A stretch of DNA of 64,000 nucleotides from Butyrivibrio sp. INlla18 (GTDB taxonomy: Bacteria > Bacillota > Clostridia > Lachnospirales > Lachnospiraceae): NCBI RefSeq assembly GCF_900103635.1, contig NZ_FMXK01000005.1:62001-126000 (forward strand), in the 5' to 3' direction. A model generated the notes under the pieces. That model made no database searches and was not told the DNA's origin. It saw only the letters and a list, made by a program, of their open reading frames with translations. The stretch's first letter is position 1; each line of letters opens with the position of its first letter. Shown here piece by piece: positions 43,481 through 53,497 of this stretch. The position numbers and the translations under genes are program-made.

Positions 43481-45679
43481 TTAATCAGCCTCTAAAAGCT
43501 CTACATAGGATATAAAATCCTGTCCGGTTGTAAGACCGCCAGAGCCAAGCTTTCCAATAGGAACGCCGAGATTCATAAGCTCATCGCCATAGTACTCACC
43601 CTCTCCAAGCTTATACAAAAGATCATCCTTCAATCCTGCAAGCTTCAAAAATCCAGGAAGCATGTTCACGTTTGACTTCATACAGTACAATCCGAAAATA
43701 GCTCTTTTGCCATCTTCAGAAACCACTATCCATGCTGCCTGATCCTTCTCAAAGGGAGATCTTAATCTGTAGAATCTTCCAAACTGCAAGAGTTCTCTGT
43801 TAGCCTTCATAAAGGCGATCTGCTCCTTGACTTCCTCAAATTCCTCATCTGTTATGTGGTTAAGATCAAGCTCATAACCGAAGGTTCCAAAGTACGCCAC
43901 GTTTGCCCTTGTACTGATCGGTACATTTCTTCCAGTCTGCTGATTTGGAACTGCCGACACATGCGCTCCTATAGAAGATATAGGATAGCCATAGGATGTT
44001 CCATACTGAATGCGCACACGGTCTATGGAATCAGTATTATCCGAACACCAGGCCTGTGGTGCGTAATACAACATTCCTGCATCAAACCTGTTTCCACCTG
44101 ATGAACAGGATTCAAAAAGGATATCAGGATAGTCTTGTCTAAGCCTCTCATACAAGCTGTATACTCCAAGCACATACTTGTGATAGACCATTCCCTGCTG
44201 TTCTGGAGGAAGTGCTGTGCTGTAAACCTCAGTAAGAGAGCGGTTCATATCCCACTTGATGTAGCTGATAGGAGCATCTGCTATAACCTTCTTTAGCATT
44301 CCATAAATATAATCCACTACCTCTTCCCGTGAATAATCCAGCACCATCTGATGTCTTCCAAGAGATGCCTTTCTTCCAGGTGTTGACAAAGCCCAGTCAG
44401 GATGACGCCTAAAAAGGTTACTATCAGGATTAACCATCTCTGGCTCGATCCAGAATCCAAATTTCAGCCCCATGGCGTTCATTTTCCTAGCCAGCCCCTT
44501 CATTCCCTGAGGGAGCTTTTCAGGATTTTCTATCCAGTCTCCAAGTCCAGCGAAGTCATCATTTCTTTCACCAAACCATCCATCATCAAGAACAAAGAGC
44601 TCAACCCCTGCTTTTTTAGCCTTTTCTGCTATGCTAAGGATCCTCTCTTCAGTGAAATCCATGAATGTCGCTTCCCAGTTATTAATTAGAATAGGTCTTG
44701 GCTGATTCTTCCACTTACCACGGACCAGATTATTGTTGTAAAGCCTGTGATAAGTCTGGCTCAGATCATTAAGACCTCTATCCGTCATGGCTATAACAAC
44801 TTCAGGAGTCTCAAATCTCTCTCCTTTTTCTAGCGGCCATGTGAATCTGTCAGGGTTTATTCCCATAAGCATTCTGGTTCGTCCGAAGGTATCGCATTCA
44901 GCCTGAGCCACAAAGTTCCCACTGTAGACAAAAGAAAAACCGATTGCCTCACCGTTAAACTCATCTGTTTCAAGTCTTTTAAGGATCACAAAAGGATTTT
45001 GATTTGCGCTAGAAACGCCTCTTTTGCTTTCGATCAAGACAGAGCCAGATGAAAGATCTTTTATCTGAGGAATCCTCTCCCTTGCCCATGCTCCAGAAAA
45101 CTGCATCCACTGGTAACCCTGATCCGGAAGATCCAAACAAACGCTCAGCGCTTTTCTAAGCTTAGTCACATCAGATGCGTTGTTTATAAAAGTCGCATGC
45201 CTTGTGACAACCGGATATCTGTCAAAGATCGTATAAGTCAATATCAGCATCATCCTAGCAACTTCATCTTCCAAAGTAACCTCTAATGTCATAGCCTCAT
45301 CTTCAGAAGCATAAGTTGCTGGAAGTCCCTTCAGAGACTCCTTACCCTTGTATATCCTGTGTTCCTTATAGGTAAAAGAGCTGACTCTTGAGCCATTTGG
45401 AAGTTCTATATCAAAAGCCTCTGTCCCAAAGTCGGTAGTGCCAAAGGATGGATATTCCTGTCTATTAAGCTCGCAGGAATAACTCTCTGTATCAGGATCT
45501 ACCGCGACATTTGGAAGCATATAGCGATATTCCACATAGGAGAAGTCCTCTTTATCATGGACTTTTTTCCCAAAGTAGATACCCTCCAGCTCTCCCACAG
45601 GAGAAACTCCCAAGATGTAACTGATCTTGTCGTTATACAAATGATACTGTTTAGATTTGCTGTGCCAAATAATGTTCAT
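43481..45679 (-). CDS. Alpha-galactosidase, glycoside hydrolase family 36
   Basis: 732 aa, no signal peptide. N-terminal beta-supersandwich, central TIM barrel and C-terminal sandwich as in GH36 AgaA/RafA enzymes. The nucleophile is the Asp of YIKWDMNR and the acid/base Asp lies in WCSDNTD; substrate-binding motifs NNWEATFMDFTEE, ELFVLDDGWFG and CSSGGNRFD are also present. It hydrolyses terminal alpha-1,6-galactose from melibiose, raffinose or stachyose in the cytoplasm. SD GAAGGG precedes the ATG. It lies upstream of the importer operon on the same strand, 140 bp apart, and is divergent from an AraC regulator, which probably activates it. Confidence 0.95.
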   Translation of the reverse strand: MNIIWHSKSKQYHLYNDKISYILGVSPVGELEGIYFGKKVHDKEDFSYVEYRYMLPNVAVDPDTESYSCELNRQEYPSFGTTDFGTEAFDIELPNGSRVSSFTYKEHRIYKGKESLKGLPATYASEDEAMTLEVTLEDEVARMMLILTYTIFDRYPVVTRHATFINNASDVTKLRKALSVCLDLPDQGYQWMQFSGAWARERIPQIKDLSSGSVLIESKRGVSSANQNPFVILKRLETDEFNGEAIGFSFVYSGNFVAQAECDTFGRTRMLMGINPDRFTWPLEKGERFETPEVVIAMTDRGLNDLSQTYHRLYNNNLVRGKWKNQPRPILINNWEATFMDFTEERILSIAEKAKKAGVELFVLDDGWFGERNDDFAGLGDWIENPEKLPQGMKGLARKMNAMGLKFGFWIEPEMVNPDSNLFRRHPDWALSTPGRKASLGRHQMVLDYSREEVVDYIYGMLKKVIADAPISYIKWDMNRSLTEVYSTALPPEQQGMVYHKYVLGVYSLYERLRQDYPDILFESCSSGGNRFDAGMLYYAPQAWCSDNTDSIDRVRIQYGTSYGYPISSIGAHVSAVPNQQTGRNVPISTRANVAYFGTFGYELDLNHITDEEFEEVKEQIAFMKANRELLQFGRFYRLRSPFEKDQAAWIVVSEDGKRAIFGLYCMKSNVNMLPGFLKLAGLKDDLLYKLGEGEYYGDELMNLGVPIGKLGSGGLTTGQDFISYVELLEAD

Positions 45680-45847
45680 TCGTAAAACCCTTCAAATGTT
45701 AAATTGTTCGATTTGTAATCGGAATAAGGTAATACTAGTATAGCTGAATGTATCAAAGCCTCAGAATGGTAATTTTTGATTTATAAATGTCAAAATGCGA
45801 CATATGTTATATACTATTTGTGTTGGGGAAATATGGAGGTTATGAAT

Positions 45848-46687
45848 ATGGCAGTACAGGGACTTGTGGGGTGTGATTTCTGTAAATTCGTTAACTATGA
45901 AGATTCTGATGATTTCTATCTGTACGAGGTTGGCAGGTATAAATGCGAGCCTCTTTATTCCTATGAAAATTTCGTCAAAAACAGAGTAATACTGCACATC
46001 ATCCTAAAAGGCAAGGGGATTCTCAGGATAAACAACAGGCAGTACGACGTCAGGGAGCACCAGATTTTCCTTATCCCTGATAACACTCGTGCCTTCTATC
46101 AGGCAGATGAAAATGATCCTTGGGAGTATATTTGGTTTCACATAGGCGGCCCTAAGATTCCTCAAATCCTGAAGGAAGCAGGTCTTTCACCAGATCACCC
46201 GGTATATACGCCGCTAGAAACATCTTCAGCCAAGAAAATAGAAGATCTTGCGATGGATATGATGAAGCATTACAAACGTCAGTATTACTGCATCGGAACC
46301 CTTTACAAGATCTGCGATTACATGATTGAGAACTCAGCTTCTCGTGAAGACAGAAGCGTCAGCAATTCTCTTCTATATGTCAAAAATGTTATTTCTTACA
46401 TAAGACTCAAGTACTCTGAACCTGTAAAAATAGACCAGATCGCACTGTCTCTTGGTCTTAACAGAAGCTATCTTACCCGTCTTTTCAAGGAAGCCACTGG
46501 TTATTCCCTTCAGGAATACCTTCTAACCTACCGTATGAAAATGGCAGTTAAACTCATGACCAATGAATCTCTCAGTATCAATCAAATAGCTGAGGGCGTA
46601 GGTTATAGCGACACCTTCACCTTCTCCAAGGCGTTCAAGCGTCACTTTGGCAAATCACCTTCAAATTACAGAAAGGGAAATCATTAA
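45848..46687 (+). CDS. AraC-family regulator of the alpha-galactoside locus
   Basis: 279 aa. The N-terminal cupin-like sensing domain (about 20-140) includes ILHIILKGKGILRINNRQYDV and IFLIPDNTRAFYQ. The C-terminal double HTH (about 180-278) includes KIDQIALSLGLNRSYLTRLF and SINQIAEGVGYSDTFTFSKAF, ending FGKSPSNYR. It is the MsmR/RafR type that binds a sugar and activates alpha-galactoside genes. I chose ATG 45848 because GGAGG (45835-45839) lies 8 nt upstream; longer starts overlap the SD. It is divergent from the alpha-galactosidase across a 168-bp gap. Confidence 0.92.
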   Translation: MAVQGLVGCDFCKFVNYEDSDDFYLYEVGRYKCEPLYSYENFVKNRVILHIILKGKGILRINNRQYDVREHQIFLIPDNTRAFYQADENDPWEYIWFHIGGPKIPQILKEAGLSPDHPVYTPLETSSAKKIEDLAMDMMKHYKRQYYCIGTLYKICDYMIENSASREDRSVSNSLLYVKNVISYIRLKYSEPVKIDQIALSLGLNRSYLTRLFKEATGYSLQEYLLTYRMKMAVKLMTNESLSINQIAEGVGYSDTFTFSKAFKRHFGKSPSNYRKGNH

Positions 46688-46745
46688 TATTTAATGTTAT
46701 AATATAGAATATAAACTATCGTTTTTTCAATACGAGGGCGAAAAC

Positions 46746-47219
46746 ATGCTGATGAAAATACCCGAAGGTACTGTCATAATCCGCGAAGGCGAAGTAAATA
46801 TGGACATGTACAAGATAATAAGTGGAAATGCAGAAATATACACAGGTTATGGTACAGATAAGGAGGCCATTCTTGGTATCCTTTCAAAAGACGATTATTT
46901 TGGAGAGATGGGTCTTTTAACCCAGAAGCCAGCAATATACACTGTTGTGGCATTCAATGACATGGCGGTCATGAGGATTACTCTTGCAGATATCGACGAA
47001 TACATTAAGAGTAATCATCACGACACCTTCGTCATCATGAAGAAAATGGCTGAATCCATGTACAACATGAAATACAGCATGGATATGTTCGTAAAAGACG
47101 TGGCTGAAGGCCGCGTGGATGTTAGGGAAAAGAACTATCAAGGGTTCTTTTCAAATCAATTTGCCAAGTACAATGTTCGCGGCGAAGTTGCCGGAACAAA
47201 GTACGAGAAAAAGAAATAA
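46746..47219 (+). CDS. Cyclic-nucleotide-binding domain protein
   Basis: 157 aa. A single CNMP-binding barrel (about residues 5-115): TVIIREGEVNMDMYKIISG, DDYFGEMGLLTQKPAIYTVVA, where FGEMGLL with PAIYT matches the phosphate-binding cassette (an aromatic/Ile rather than the usual Arg-Ser at RTA/RSA positions). No HTH follows, so it is not a CRP-type regulator; the C-terminus is charged and helical. It might be a stand-alone effector sensor. SD GAGGGCGAAAAC precedes the ATG. It is 58 bp downstream of the AraC gene and convergent with the MoxR gene. Confidence 0.83.
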   Translation: MLMKIPEGTVIIREGEVNMDMYKIISGNAEIYTGYGTDKEAILGILSKDDYFGEMGLLTQKPAIYTVVAFNDMAVMRITLADIDEYIKSNHHDTFVIMKKMAESMYNMKYSMDMFVKDVAEGRVDVREKNYQGFFSNQFAKYNVRGEVAGTKYEKKK

Positions 47220-47225
47220 GATCTA

Positions 47226-48710
47226 TCAAGTAAGCTCATATACAAGATTTCTAAGCTCCTGCTTTCTATCATTTAGAAGTAGGAGCTTATTATAATTGTA
47301 ATAAGCTTCATTACCTGTATCCTTAACAAATTTAAGGCTGTAATAGGCATTAGAAAGCTCTGTAATAAAGATTACCATCTCCTGGCTACCAGTAAGAGAC
47401 TCTGGGTCTCCAAAGGTCTGTTCAACAAATTCAAAGCTATGTGTCAGATGAGAATCTGTAGCCTTGATTCTAGCCTGACGGGCATCTTCCCTTTCAGTGA
47501 ACCACTTCTTGGCATAGGCCACATCTGTGCCATCAAGCTCCCTAATAAACCCAATCGCAAGGCGTTTTACCTTCTCATCATCTCTACTGATCATGCCCGC
47601 CGCCACTTCTGAATCAAGGGTACTTTCCATCTCTTTTGCAGCAGCACCAAAATTCGCATCACCAGCACTTCCAGAAGCCATTTCCTTTATCTTCTCGAAT
47701 AAGATTTTCTGAACAGCCTGATCCTTCGCATAATCTCTAAACTCATCCATTAGCTTATCTGTCAGAAGCCCAAGGATACTGAGTTTTTCATCAAAAGAGC
47801 CATTTCTTAGCGCTTCTTTATTTTCTGGGAATCTTCCTTCCAAGATATCAGGAATCTTGTAAAGCTCATTGTACCTGCGATACAGCTCATAGTAATCAGC
47901 AAAATCTCTTGCTATCTCTGCGTTTTGAAGGTACTGGCTTGTGAGATTCTCATTAACCTCGATGCCAAGCTTTTCATTAACCTTGATGATCCTTGAAAGA
48001 TCCTCCCAGCCTCTTGCTGTCACAAAGCTTCTTCCATTTACATCAGTCTTTATGCTATAGAAGTTGTCTTTTTTGATCTCAAGATATGAAAGGATTGAGC
48101 CGTGAACACCTGCCTTGTAGGCATATTCCTTCCAGGCATCAAAGTCCTCATCGATATTGATCTGGCGCACTCTATCTAAAGTTACAATATCAAAATCCCT
48201 TACAGACTTATTGTACTGTGGAGGATTTCCAGCTGTTACGATGATGTAGCCTTCAGGAAGCTTGTGGCTACCAAAAGTCTTGTACTGAAGGAACTGCAGC
48301 ATAGTTGGCGCAAGAGTCTCGGATACGCAATTGATCTCATCAAGGAAAAGAATTCCCTCTTTTACCTTAGATTTTTCGATCTGCTCGTAAACAGCACCTA
48401 TGATCTCACTCATGGTATATTCAGTAACAGAGTACTCTTTTCCTCCATAGGTCTTTTCGGAAATCTTGGGAAGACCAATAGCACTCTGCCTTGTATGATG
48501 GGTTATAGTATAGGACACAAGTCCAATTCCAAGCTCGTGGGCAATCTGCTCCATTACGGCTGTCTTACCGATTCCGGGAGGTCCCATGAGAAGTATTGGT
48601 CTTTGCTTTTCAACAGGAATCTCGTACTGACCTGCTTCATCCTTCAAAAGATATGCCTTAACGGCGTTTTTTACCTCATTTTTGGCTTCATTGATATTCA
48701 TAGCTTGCAA
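47226..48710 (-). CDS. MoxR-type AAA+ ATPase
   Basis: 494 aa. Walker A GPPGIGKTAVM (about residues 43-53), Walker B GILFLDEIN, sensor-1 region VTAGNPPQYNKS and arginine-finger region DFDIVTLDRVRQI. This is the AAA_5/MoxR pattern. The start is TTG 48708-48710: GGAG lies 6 nt upstream of it but 15 nt from the first ATG, so the TTG is preferred. It is 17 bp downstream of a VWA-type protein gene. MoxR-VWA pairs act as chaperone-like modules that assemble or activate partners. The long C-terminal helical part (about 280-494) is unassigned. Confidence 0.87.
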   Translation of the reverse strand: MQAMNINEAKNEVKNAVKAYLLKDEAGQYEIPVEKQRPILLMGPPGIGKTAVMEQIAHELGIGLVSYTITHHTRQSAIGLPKISEKTYGGKEYSVTEYTMSEIIGAVYEQIEKSKVKEGILFLDEINCVSETLAPTMLQFLQYKTFGSHKLPEGYIIVTAGNPPQYNKSVRDFDIVTLDRVRQINIDEDFDAWKEYAYKAGVHGSILSYLEIKKDNFYSIKTDVNGRSFVTARGWEDLSRIIKVNEKLGIEVNENLTSQYLQNAEIARDFADYYELYRRYNELYKIPDILEGRFPENKEALRNGSFDEKLSILGLLTDKLMDEFRDYAKDQAVQKILFEKIKEMASGSAGDANFGAAAKEMESTLDSEVAAGMISRDDEKVKRLAIGFIRELDGTDVAYAKKWFTEREDARQARIKATDSHLTHSFEFVEQTFGDPESLTGSQEMVIFITELSNAYYSLKFVKDTGNEAYYNYNKLLLLNDRKQELRNLVYELT

Positions 48711-48727
48711 TTAATTCTCCATCTGTA

Positions 48728-50074
48728 TCATACATAGAGCTTCAGCGCCCAGGCAGGCACCTTCTCATCATTATAATCCCCATCCTCTGGGAAAAGAAAT
48801 GCTGTATCATAATCCGTAGGCTTGTCGGGATAGACGCCGTAGCCATCTGTAAAATAGATAAGGCCCTTGAGATTTCCAATATCCCCTGCTGCTCTTAAAC
48901 TCTCAACCTTCTCAAATACAGGTCTAAAGTCAGTTCCATAGCCACCTTCTACGTGGATTCCCTCTGAGTAGCGCTTCATATCTTCTACAGAATTTATAAC
49001 GTCATCCCGTTGCAACTGATCGTCGCACTGGAGCACATGAATTCTGATCCGCTGAAAGAAATTGCCCTTATCTAGCAATATGGAAGCCGTCTCATTTAAG
49101 AACTTCTGAACAAGCTCATCCTTGCAGGAAGCGGAAGTGTCAATTGCTATAACAAGTTCCTGAATCTTTTTAACTTCCCTAAATTCATTCTCTTCAATTA
49201 GAGGCATATTCCCGTAGTGATCAAGGCCAAAGGCGTACATACCATAGTCAAAGGTGTCCATATCTATTCCGCCCTCTTCTCTTATGACCATGAACCTCTG
49301 CAAGAACTCTCTGTAGTCAGTTCTAGATGTATTGTGGAACTTCAGTATCCATGATAATTTTCCAAGTCTATCGCTGGCGTTCTTGCCTATAGTCTCAATC
49401 TCAGTCTGTAGCCTCTTAGCTTCCTTATCCCAGTCCTTTTCCTTGTCCTGGATCTGCTTGAGGATAATAGGATTTATGTGCTTCTTTTGCTCATCCTGAG
49501 AATCATCCTCTGGAGGTTCCTCTGGAAGCCTTTGCCAAAAGCCGTGATCATCAAGCTTAAATTCCCTCTCAAGCTTTTCAATCTCGAATATATCTATAGT
49601 ATCCTCATTGTCCTTAAAGTACTTGTAGAGTTTTTCTACCGTTAAGACCTTAAGCTCTTTTTCCAAAAGAGAATACCATCTGTCCCTATAATCCGATGAC
49701 ACCCTGTAAATGCACTGATAGTCCATTCCATCAAGGATCGACTCAACAACTATATCAGCGCAAAGGTCGTAAATACGCACATTCTCGTACCTAGCAGAAG
49801 TATACATATGTCTGAAGATGCAATGCAGGATCATATGAAGATAAGTCCTGTTAAGCTTACCTGGCTCTTCCAAAAAGAGCTTGCAGACAAAGGATGGATT
49901 AAATCTGATATTAACAGCATCTGTACCTACGCTGGTAGTAGAAAGGTCCATCTCATAGGAAAGGCTAGAAAGAGCCGCTCCCATGAAACGCATAGCAATA
50001 TAAAGTTCTGTTCTTGAAGCATTTAGGACTTCTCTACCTGCTGCCTCAAGCTCTAATCTCCTGCTACTTGCCAT
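48728..50074 (-). CDS. VWA-like metallopeptidase-domain protein (DUF2201 type)
   Basis: 448 aa. The N-terminus resembles DUF2201_N (a metallopeptidase-like helical domain) with HMILHCIFRHMY near residue 80; the HxxxxH spacing is not a standard HExxH, so peptidase activity is doubtful. The C-terminus (about 305-445) is a VWA-like domain whose MIDAS-like motif reads VIAIDTSASCKDE (DxSxS). SD GAGAGG precedes the ATG. It is the expected partner of the MoxR ATPase downstream. Confidence 0.83.
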   Translation of the reverse strand: MASSRRLELEAAGREVLNASRTELYIAMRFMGAALSSLSYEMDLSTTSVGTDAVNIRFNPSFVCKLFLEEPGKLNRTYLHMILHCIFRHMYTSARYENVRIYDLCADIVVESILDGMDYQCIYRVSSDYRDRWYSLLEKELKVLTVEKLYKYFKDNEDTIDIFEIEKLEREFKLDDHGFWQRLPEEPPEDDSQDEQKKHINPIILKQIQDKEKDWDKEAKRLQTEIETIGKNASDRLGKLSWILKFHNTSRTDYREFLQRFMVIREEGGIDMDTFDYGMYAFGLDHYGNMPLIEENEFREVKKIQELVIAIDTSASCKDELVQKFLNETASILLDKGNFFQRIRIHVLQCDDQLQRDDVINSVEDMKRYSEGIHVEGGYGTDFRPVFEKVESLRAAGDIGNLKGLIYFTDGYGVYPDKPTDYDTAFLFPEDGDYNDEKVPAWALKLYV

Positions 50075-50131
50075 ACCAACCTCTCACTTGTGATAGATAT
50101 TCCTATTATACAATCCAAAAGGCAAACACTG

Positions 50132-53100
50132 CTAGCACTCCTTTAGATATATTCCGGCATTCTGATGTGTGTTTTCCATAATGAGCACCTTTCCAAAGTA
50201 CTCCTTAGCCTTGTCCTTATCCCCAATTCCAAGGCTTCCAAGTCCCATAAGATAATAGCAATGTGCCTTGTTCTTGAGGTCCATATCTGCGTCAAAGACA
50301 GACATATCAGGCATTGAAACTGCAAAATAGTCCATCTTGAACTTGTCATCAAGATGCTGCTGCCCATAGTCAAGAAGCTTATAGAATCTGGAGTTTGCTT
50401 CCTTGATATCTCCAAGCTTTTCAAATGCTCGTCCCTTATACAAGATCATGTCTGCTGGCTGGTCGTAATAGTACATCATACCTGCAACTTCCATAGCACC
50501 AAGAGTTGCCTTTTCGTAGTTCTCTCTAGCTTTTTCTTCATCACCAAGCTTCTCATAGGCAAGTCCAAGATGATAGTAAACATGGTTATCCTTGGTTCCT
50601 TCAAGTCTTCCCTCACCAAGGTTTTCAGGATAGCTCACAGCTTCTTTTAAGAGCTTAACCGCTTCCTTAACAGACTTTGGATCTTCCTTTGCCAAAAGAG
50701 CTTTCGCCTGCTCAACGAGGCTAACCTTAAACTGAGTTGTGATCTTGCCCTCAGCTCCTTCCCAGGTTCTAAAGAGGTGACTCTTAATCCTTGCAAGAGC
50801 ATCGTCGTGCATGCCAAGGTTATTAAGAAGTGTCACATACTCAACATAGAGATCATCACGCTTTTCGATAAGTCCGATGTTTTCTTCAAACTTAGTTAGT
50901 CTCTCTCCAAGTGGAACATTAAGCTTTTGATAGAGCTGGTCAAGTTCAAGGAATACTCTAGCGTCTGTCTTATCAAGGTTAAAGGCTTTCTCCATCAGCT
51001 CTTTTGCCCTATTCTTGTCATCACGCTTGTTGTAATAAGCAATAGCAAGGTTCCTGCAAACAGTTGGGAATGTGTCATCAAGAGCTAGTGACTTCTCCCA
51101 ATATTTAATAGCAAGGTCATACTGGAGCTTGTCGTAATACAGGCATCCAAGGTAGTAGCAAGCCTTAGAAGGATTCTTGGACACCTTAATAGCCGTCTTC
51201 AAGACCGCTATATCCTCAAGCTTATTAGGGAAGCAATAATCTGATGGCATGTTCTGCGCAGTCTCAAACTGGCGAAGAGGCTCATCCATGTAGTGGTAAG
51301 TTCTGATATCGCAGGCGCCTCTATAATAGCGAAGCATAGGATGATGATCTTCCTCGCCCATTACACCGGTTGCTCCTGAAGCCTCTGAGTACATGCCCCA
51401 CTCCATAAAGTCTCTTGCAACCTGGAGGCAGATCTCATGGTTACTTCTGATAAAGGACATGTAATCAAGCCAAGCATCCTCCCTGTTTCTTCCCTTGTGG
51501 AACTGGATGCTGATATATCTTGATAAATAATCAAACTCATCAAGCTCAAGGTTTTCCTTCACCATATTCATGGCATCCTTTTCTCTTTCAAGTTTGAGTA
51601 AAAGAACTGTCTTAAGGCCCCTTGCCTTGATATTGTGCGCATTCTTAACAAGAGCTCTCTCCACATGCTCAATAGCTTCCTCGTATTCACCTCTTCTGGC
51701 ATCAATTGCTGCAAGATAGTAATAGCCCATCTCCTGAAGCTCATTTACCCAAGTTGCCTTATAAAATGCCTCGTAGGCTTCGTCATACTTTTCCTGATAG
51801 AAAAGAGCTAGTCCCAAGTTGTAATATGGCTCGCTGTCATAAGGATTTGGATGCATGACAGTAAGTCTTTCAAGAGCTTTTTTAAAGTACTTCTCTGCTA
51901 TCTCAAATCTGCCTCTTCTAAACATCAAAAGGCCATAAGCATTATTAAGCCTTGTATCACCCTCATCTCTCTTAAGCCCCTCAAGATAGTAGTCATCAGG
52001 AAGGAAGGTTGCATGCCTGTACTGCTCAATATGCTGTCCCGTAAGGTAGAGCTCTTCATTAGTCTTGATCTCTTCTGGTAAAAGAGCTGCCTTAGCCGGC
52101 TCAGCCACCTTAGGAATTCCCTGATCCTTTGGCTCGTAGGATACAAGCTCTTTGTAACCATCAAAGACACTCACCTTAAGCTTGTACTGATCTATATCTC
52201 CAGAAATAAGCTTCTTAAGAGATATTGTCTTTTCGTAGATATCAACTGGTGAAAGCTTGGTTTCTTCTGAGTAAATTTCTTTTCCATCATAGTAAACAGC
52301 TACTCTAGCGCTTTCTCTAGGACTTGTGCCATATACGCAAAGGTACAGCTTGCCGCCCTCTCTAAGCTCCATGTTGAGAGCTGCGTGAATGCTGGCATTC
52401 TTGACCTGTCCTACTTTCTTGTAAGGCATGAAATACTGCTTGAAGACCTTTTCTTCAAAAGGCTTAAGCCATGAGAAATCAGGCTGGTTGTCACAGTACA
52501 TACCAGTCATAAGCTCGATATATGGGCCATCTTCATCTGTAAGATTTCTATCCCAGGCTTTTCCAAAGTCGCCGCATCCCCAGGTCCACTGCTTCTTACC
52601 AGGAGATACGTGATGATCTGCCACGTGGAGAAGTCCTGCTTCCTTCTTGTAATCATAGCCGCCAACGAAGTTATAATCAGACTTCTCAGCCATGTAGGAA
52701 GTTGGAACAGGAATGTTCTTGTATCTAGAGATATCTACACCTTCGCTGTAGTCGTGCTTGTAGTACTCTCCAGTTGCAATTGGAAATCTTGAAACAGCTC
52801 TTTTACCGTGGTCATACACGTTATGAACATCAGGTGGGAAAATAGACTGAGTGTGGTCATTAACTGCAACAGCAGGATTAGCCCACCACAGGAATGTCTG
52901 TGGAAGTGGGGTCTTATTATAGAGCTGGCCCGTGATCTCGATATAAGCCTTATCTGGATACAAGGTAAACTTAGTCATTTCCTTGGTTCCATACATCTGG
53001 TCCACATCGCCAGTAAGGAGCGTTACGCTACCGTCCTTATTTTCCTTGATGGAATAGCGAACTGGCATATAGGTTGTTGGACGATGGTGCTGAGGCCAGT

Positions 53101-53452
53101 TAAACTCGATACCTCCTGAGATCCATGGACCTGTAAGTCCCACCAGCGCTGGCTTAATTACATGGTTATAGTATACAAAGTCATAGTCATTGGTTTTGTC
53201 GTAGGCTCTCTGAATCCTGCCTCCAAGCTCCGGAAGGATCATGACCTTTATGTAGTCATTTTCAAGATAGACAGCCTTCCAGTTCTTGTCTGTCTTTTCT
53301 GTGCTTATCTCGTTAGTTGATGGATATGGATAGATCTTGCCTGAACTTCCCTGGTATACTCTCTTTTCCAGAAACATAGGGTTCTTGTCAGGCGCCCCAA
53401 CCTCATATGTTGGAATAACTACCCATTCTTCCCAAATCTTCGCTTTTTTCAT
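50132..53452 (-). CDS. DUF5107 domain protein with TPR array
   Basis: 1106 aa, cytoplasmic. The N-terminal part (about 1-380) is a beta-sandwich of DUF5107 type, resembling galactose-mutarotase folds: ILPELGGRIQRAYDKTNDYD and GGIEFNWPQHHRPTTYMP. A beta-rich middle (about 380-480) follows. The C-terminal 600 residues are TPR repeats, e.g. PYYNLGLALFYQEKYDEAYEAF and KACYYLGCLYYDKLQYDLAI. The N-terminal domain suggests carbohydrate binding or modification, but no reaction is known. The start is ATG 53450-53452 with GGAGGGCAGA upstream; the in-frame ATG at 53462-53464 overlaps the SD. It shares an operon with Mbeg1-like and VWA/MoxR genes. Confidence 0.85.
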   Translation of the reverse strand: MKKAKIWEEWVVIPTYEVGAPDKNPMFLEKRVYQGSSGKIYPYPSTNEISTEKTDKNWKAVYLENDYIKVMILPELGGRIQRAYDKTNDYDFVYYNHVIKPALVGLTGPWISGGIEFNWPQHHRPTTYMPVRYSIKENKDGSVTLLTGDVDQMYGTKEMTKFTLYPDKAYIEITGQLYNKTPLPQTFLWWANPAVAVNDHTQSIFPPDVHNVYDHGKRAVSRFPIATGEYYKHDYSEGVDISRYKNIPVPTSYMAEKSDYNFVGGYDYKKEAGLLHVADHHVSPGKKQWTWGCGDFGKAWDRNLTDEDGPYIELMTGMYCDNQPDFSWLKPFEEKVFKQYFMPYKKVGQVKNASIHAALNMELREGGKLYLCVYGTSPRESARVAVYYDGKEIYSEETKLSPVDIYEKTISLKKLISGDIDQYKLKVSVFDGYKELVSYEPKDQGIPKVAEPAKAALLPEEIKTNEELYLTGQHIEQYRHATFLPDDYYLEGLKRDEGDTRLNNAYGLLMFRRGRFEIAEKYFKKALERLTVMHPNPYDSEPYYNLGLALFYQEKYDEAYEAFYKATWVNELQEMGYYYLAAIDARRGEYEEAIEHVERALVKNAHNIKARGLKTVLLLKLEREKDAMNMVKENLELDEFDYLSRYISIQFHKGRNREDAWLDYMSFIRSNHEICLQVARDFMEWGMYSEASGATGVMGEEDHHPMLRYYRGACDIRTYHYMDEPLRQFETAQNMPSDYCFPNKLEDIAVLKTAIKVSKNPSKACYYLGCLYYDKLQYDLAIKYWEKSLALDDTFPTVCRNLAIAYYNKRDDKNRAKELMEKAFNLDKTDARVFLELDQLYQKLNVPLGERLTKFEENIGLIEKRDDLYVEYVTLLNNLGMHDDALARIKSHLFRTWEGAEGKITTQFKVSLVEQAKALLAKEDPKSVKEAVKLLKEAVSYPENLGEGRLEGTKDNHVYYHLGLAYEKLGDEEKARENYEKATLGAMEVAGMMYYYDQPADMILYKGRAFEKLGDIKEANSRFYKLLDYGQQHLDDKFKMDYFAVSMPDMSVFDADMDLKNKAHCYYLMGLGSLGIGDKDKAKEYFGKVLIMENTHQNAGIYLKEC

Positions 53453-53497
53453 TCTGCCCTCCATAGCTGTTATTTATTTATTATTGCATTGGCATAT

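Noticed and set aside
48699-48701. ATG start for the MoxR gene
   Set aside because: GGAG is 15 nt upstream of this ATG but 6 nt upstream of the TTG at 48708-48710, so the TTG is preferred.
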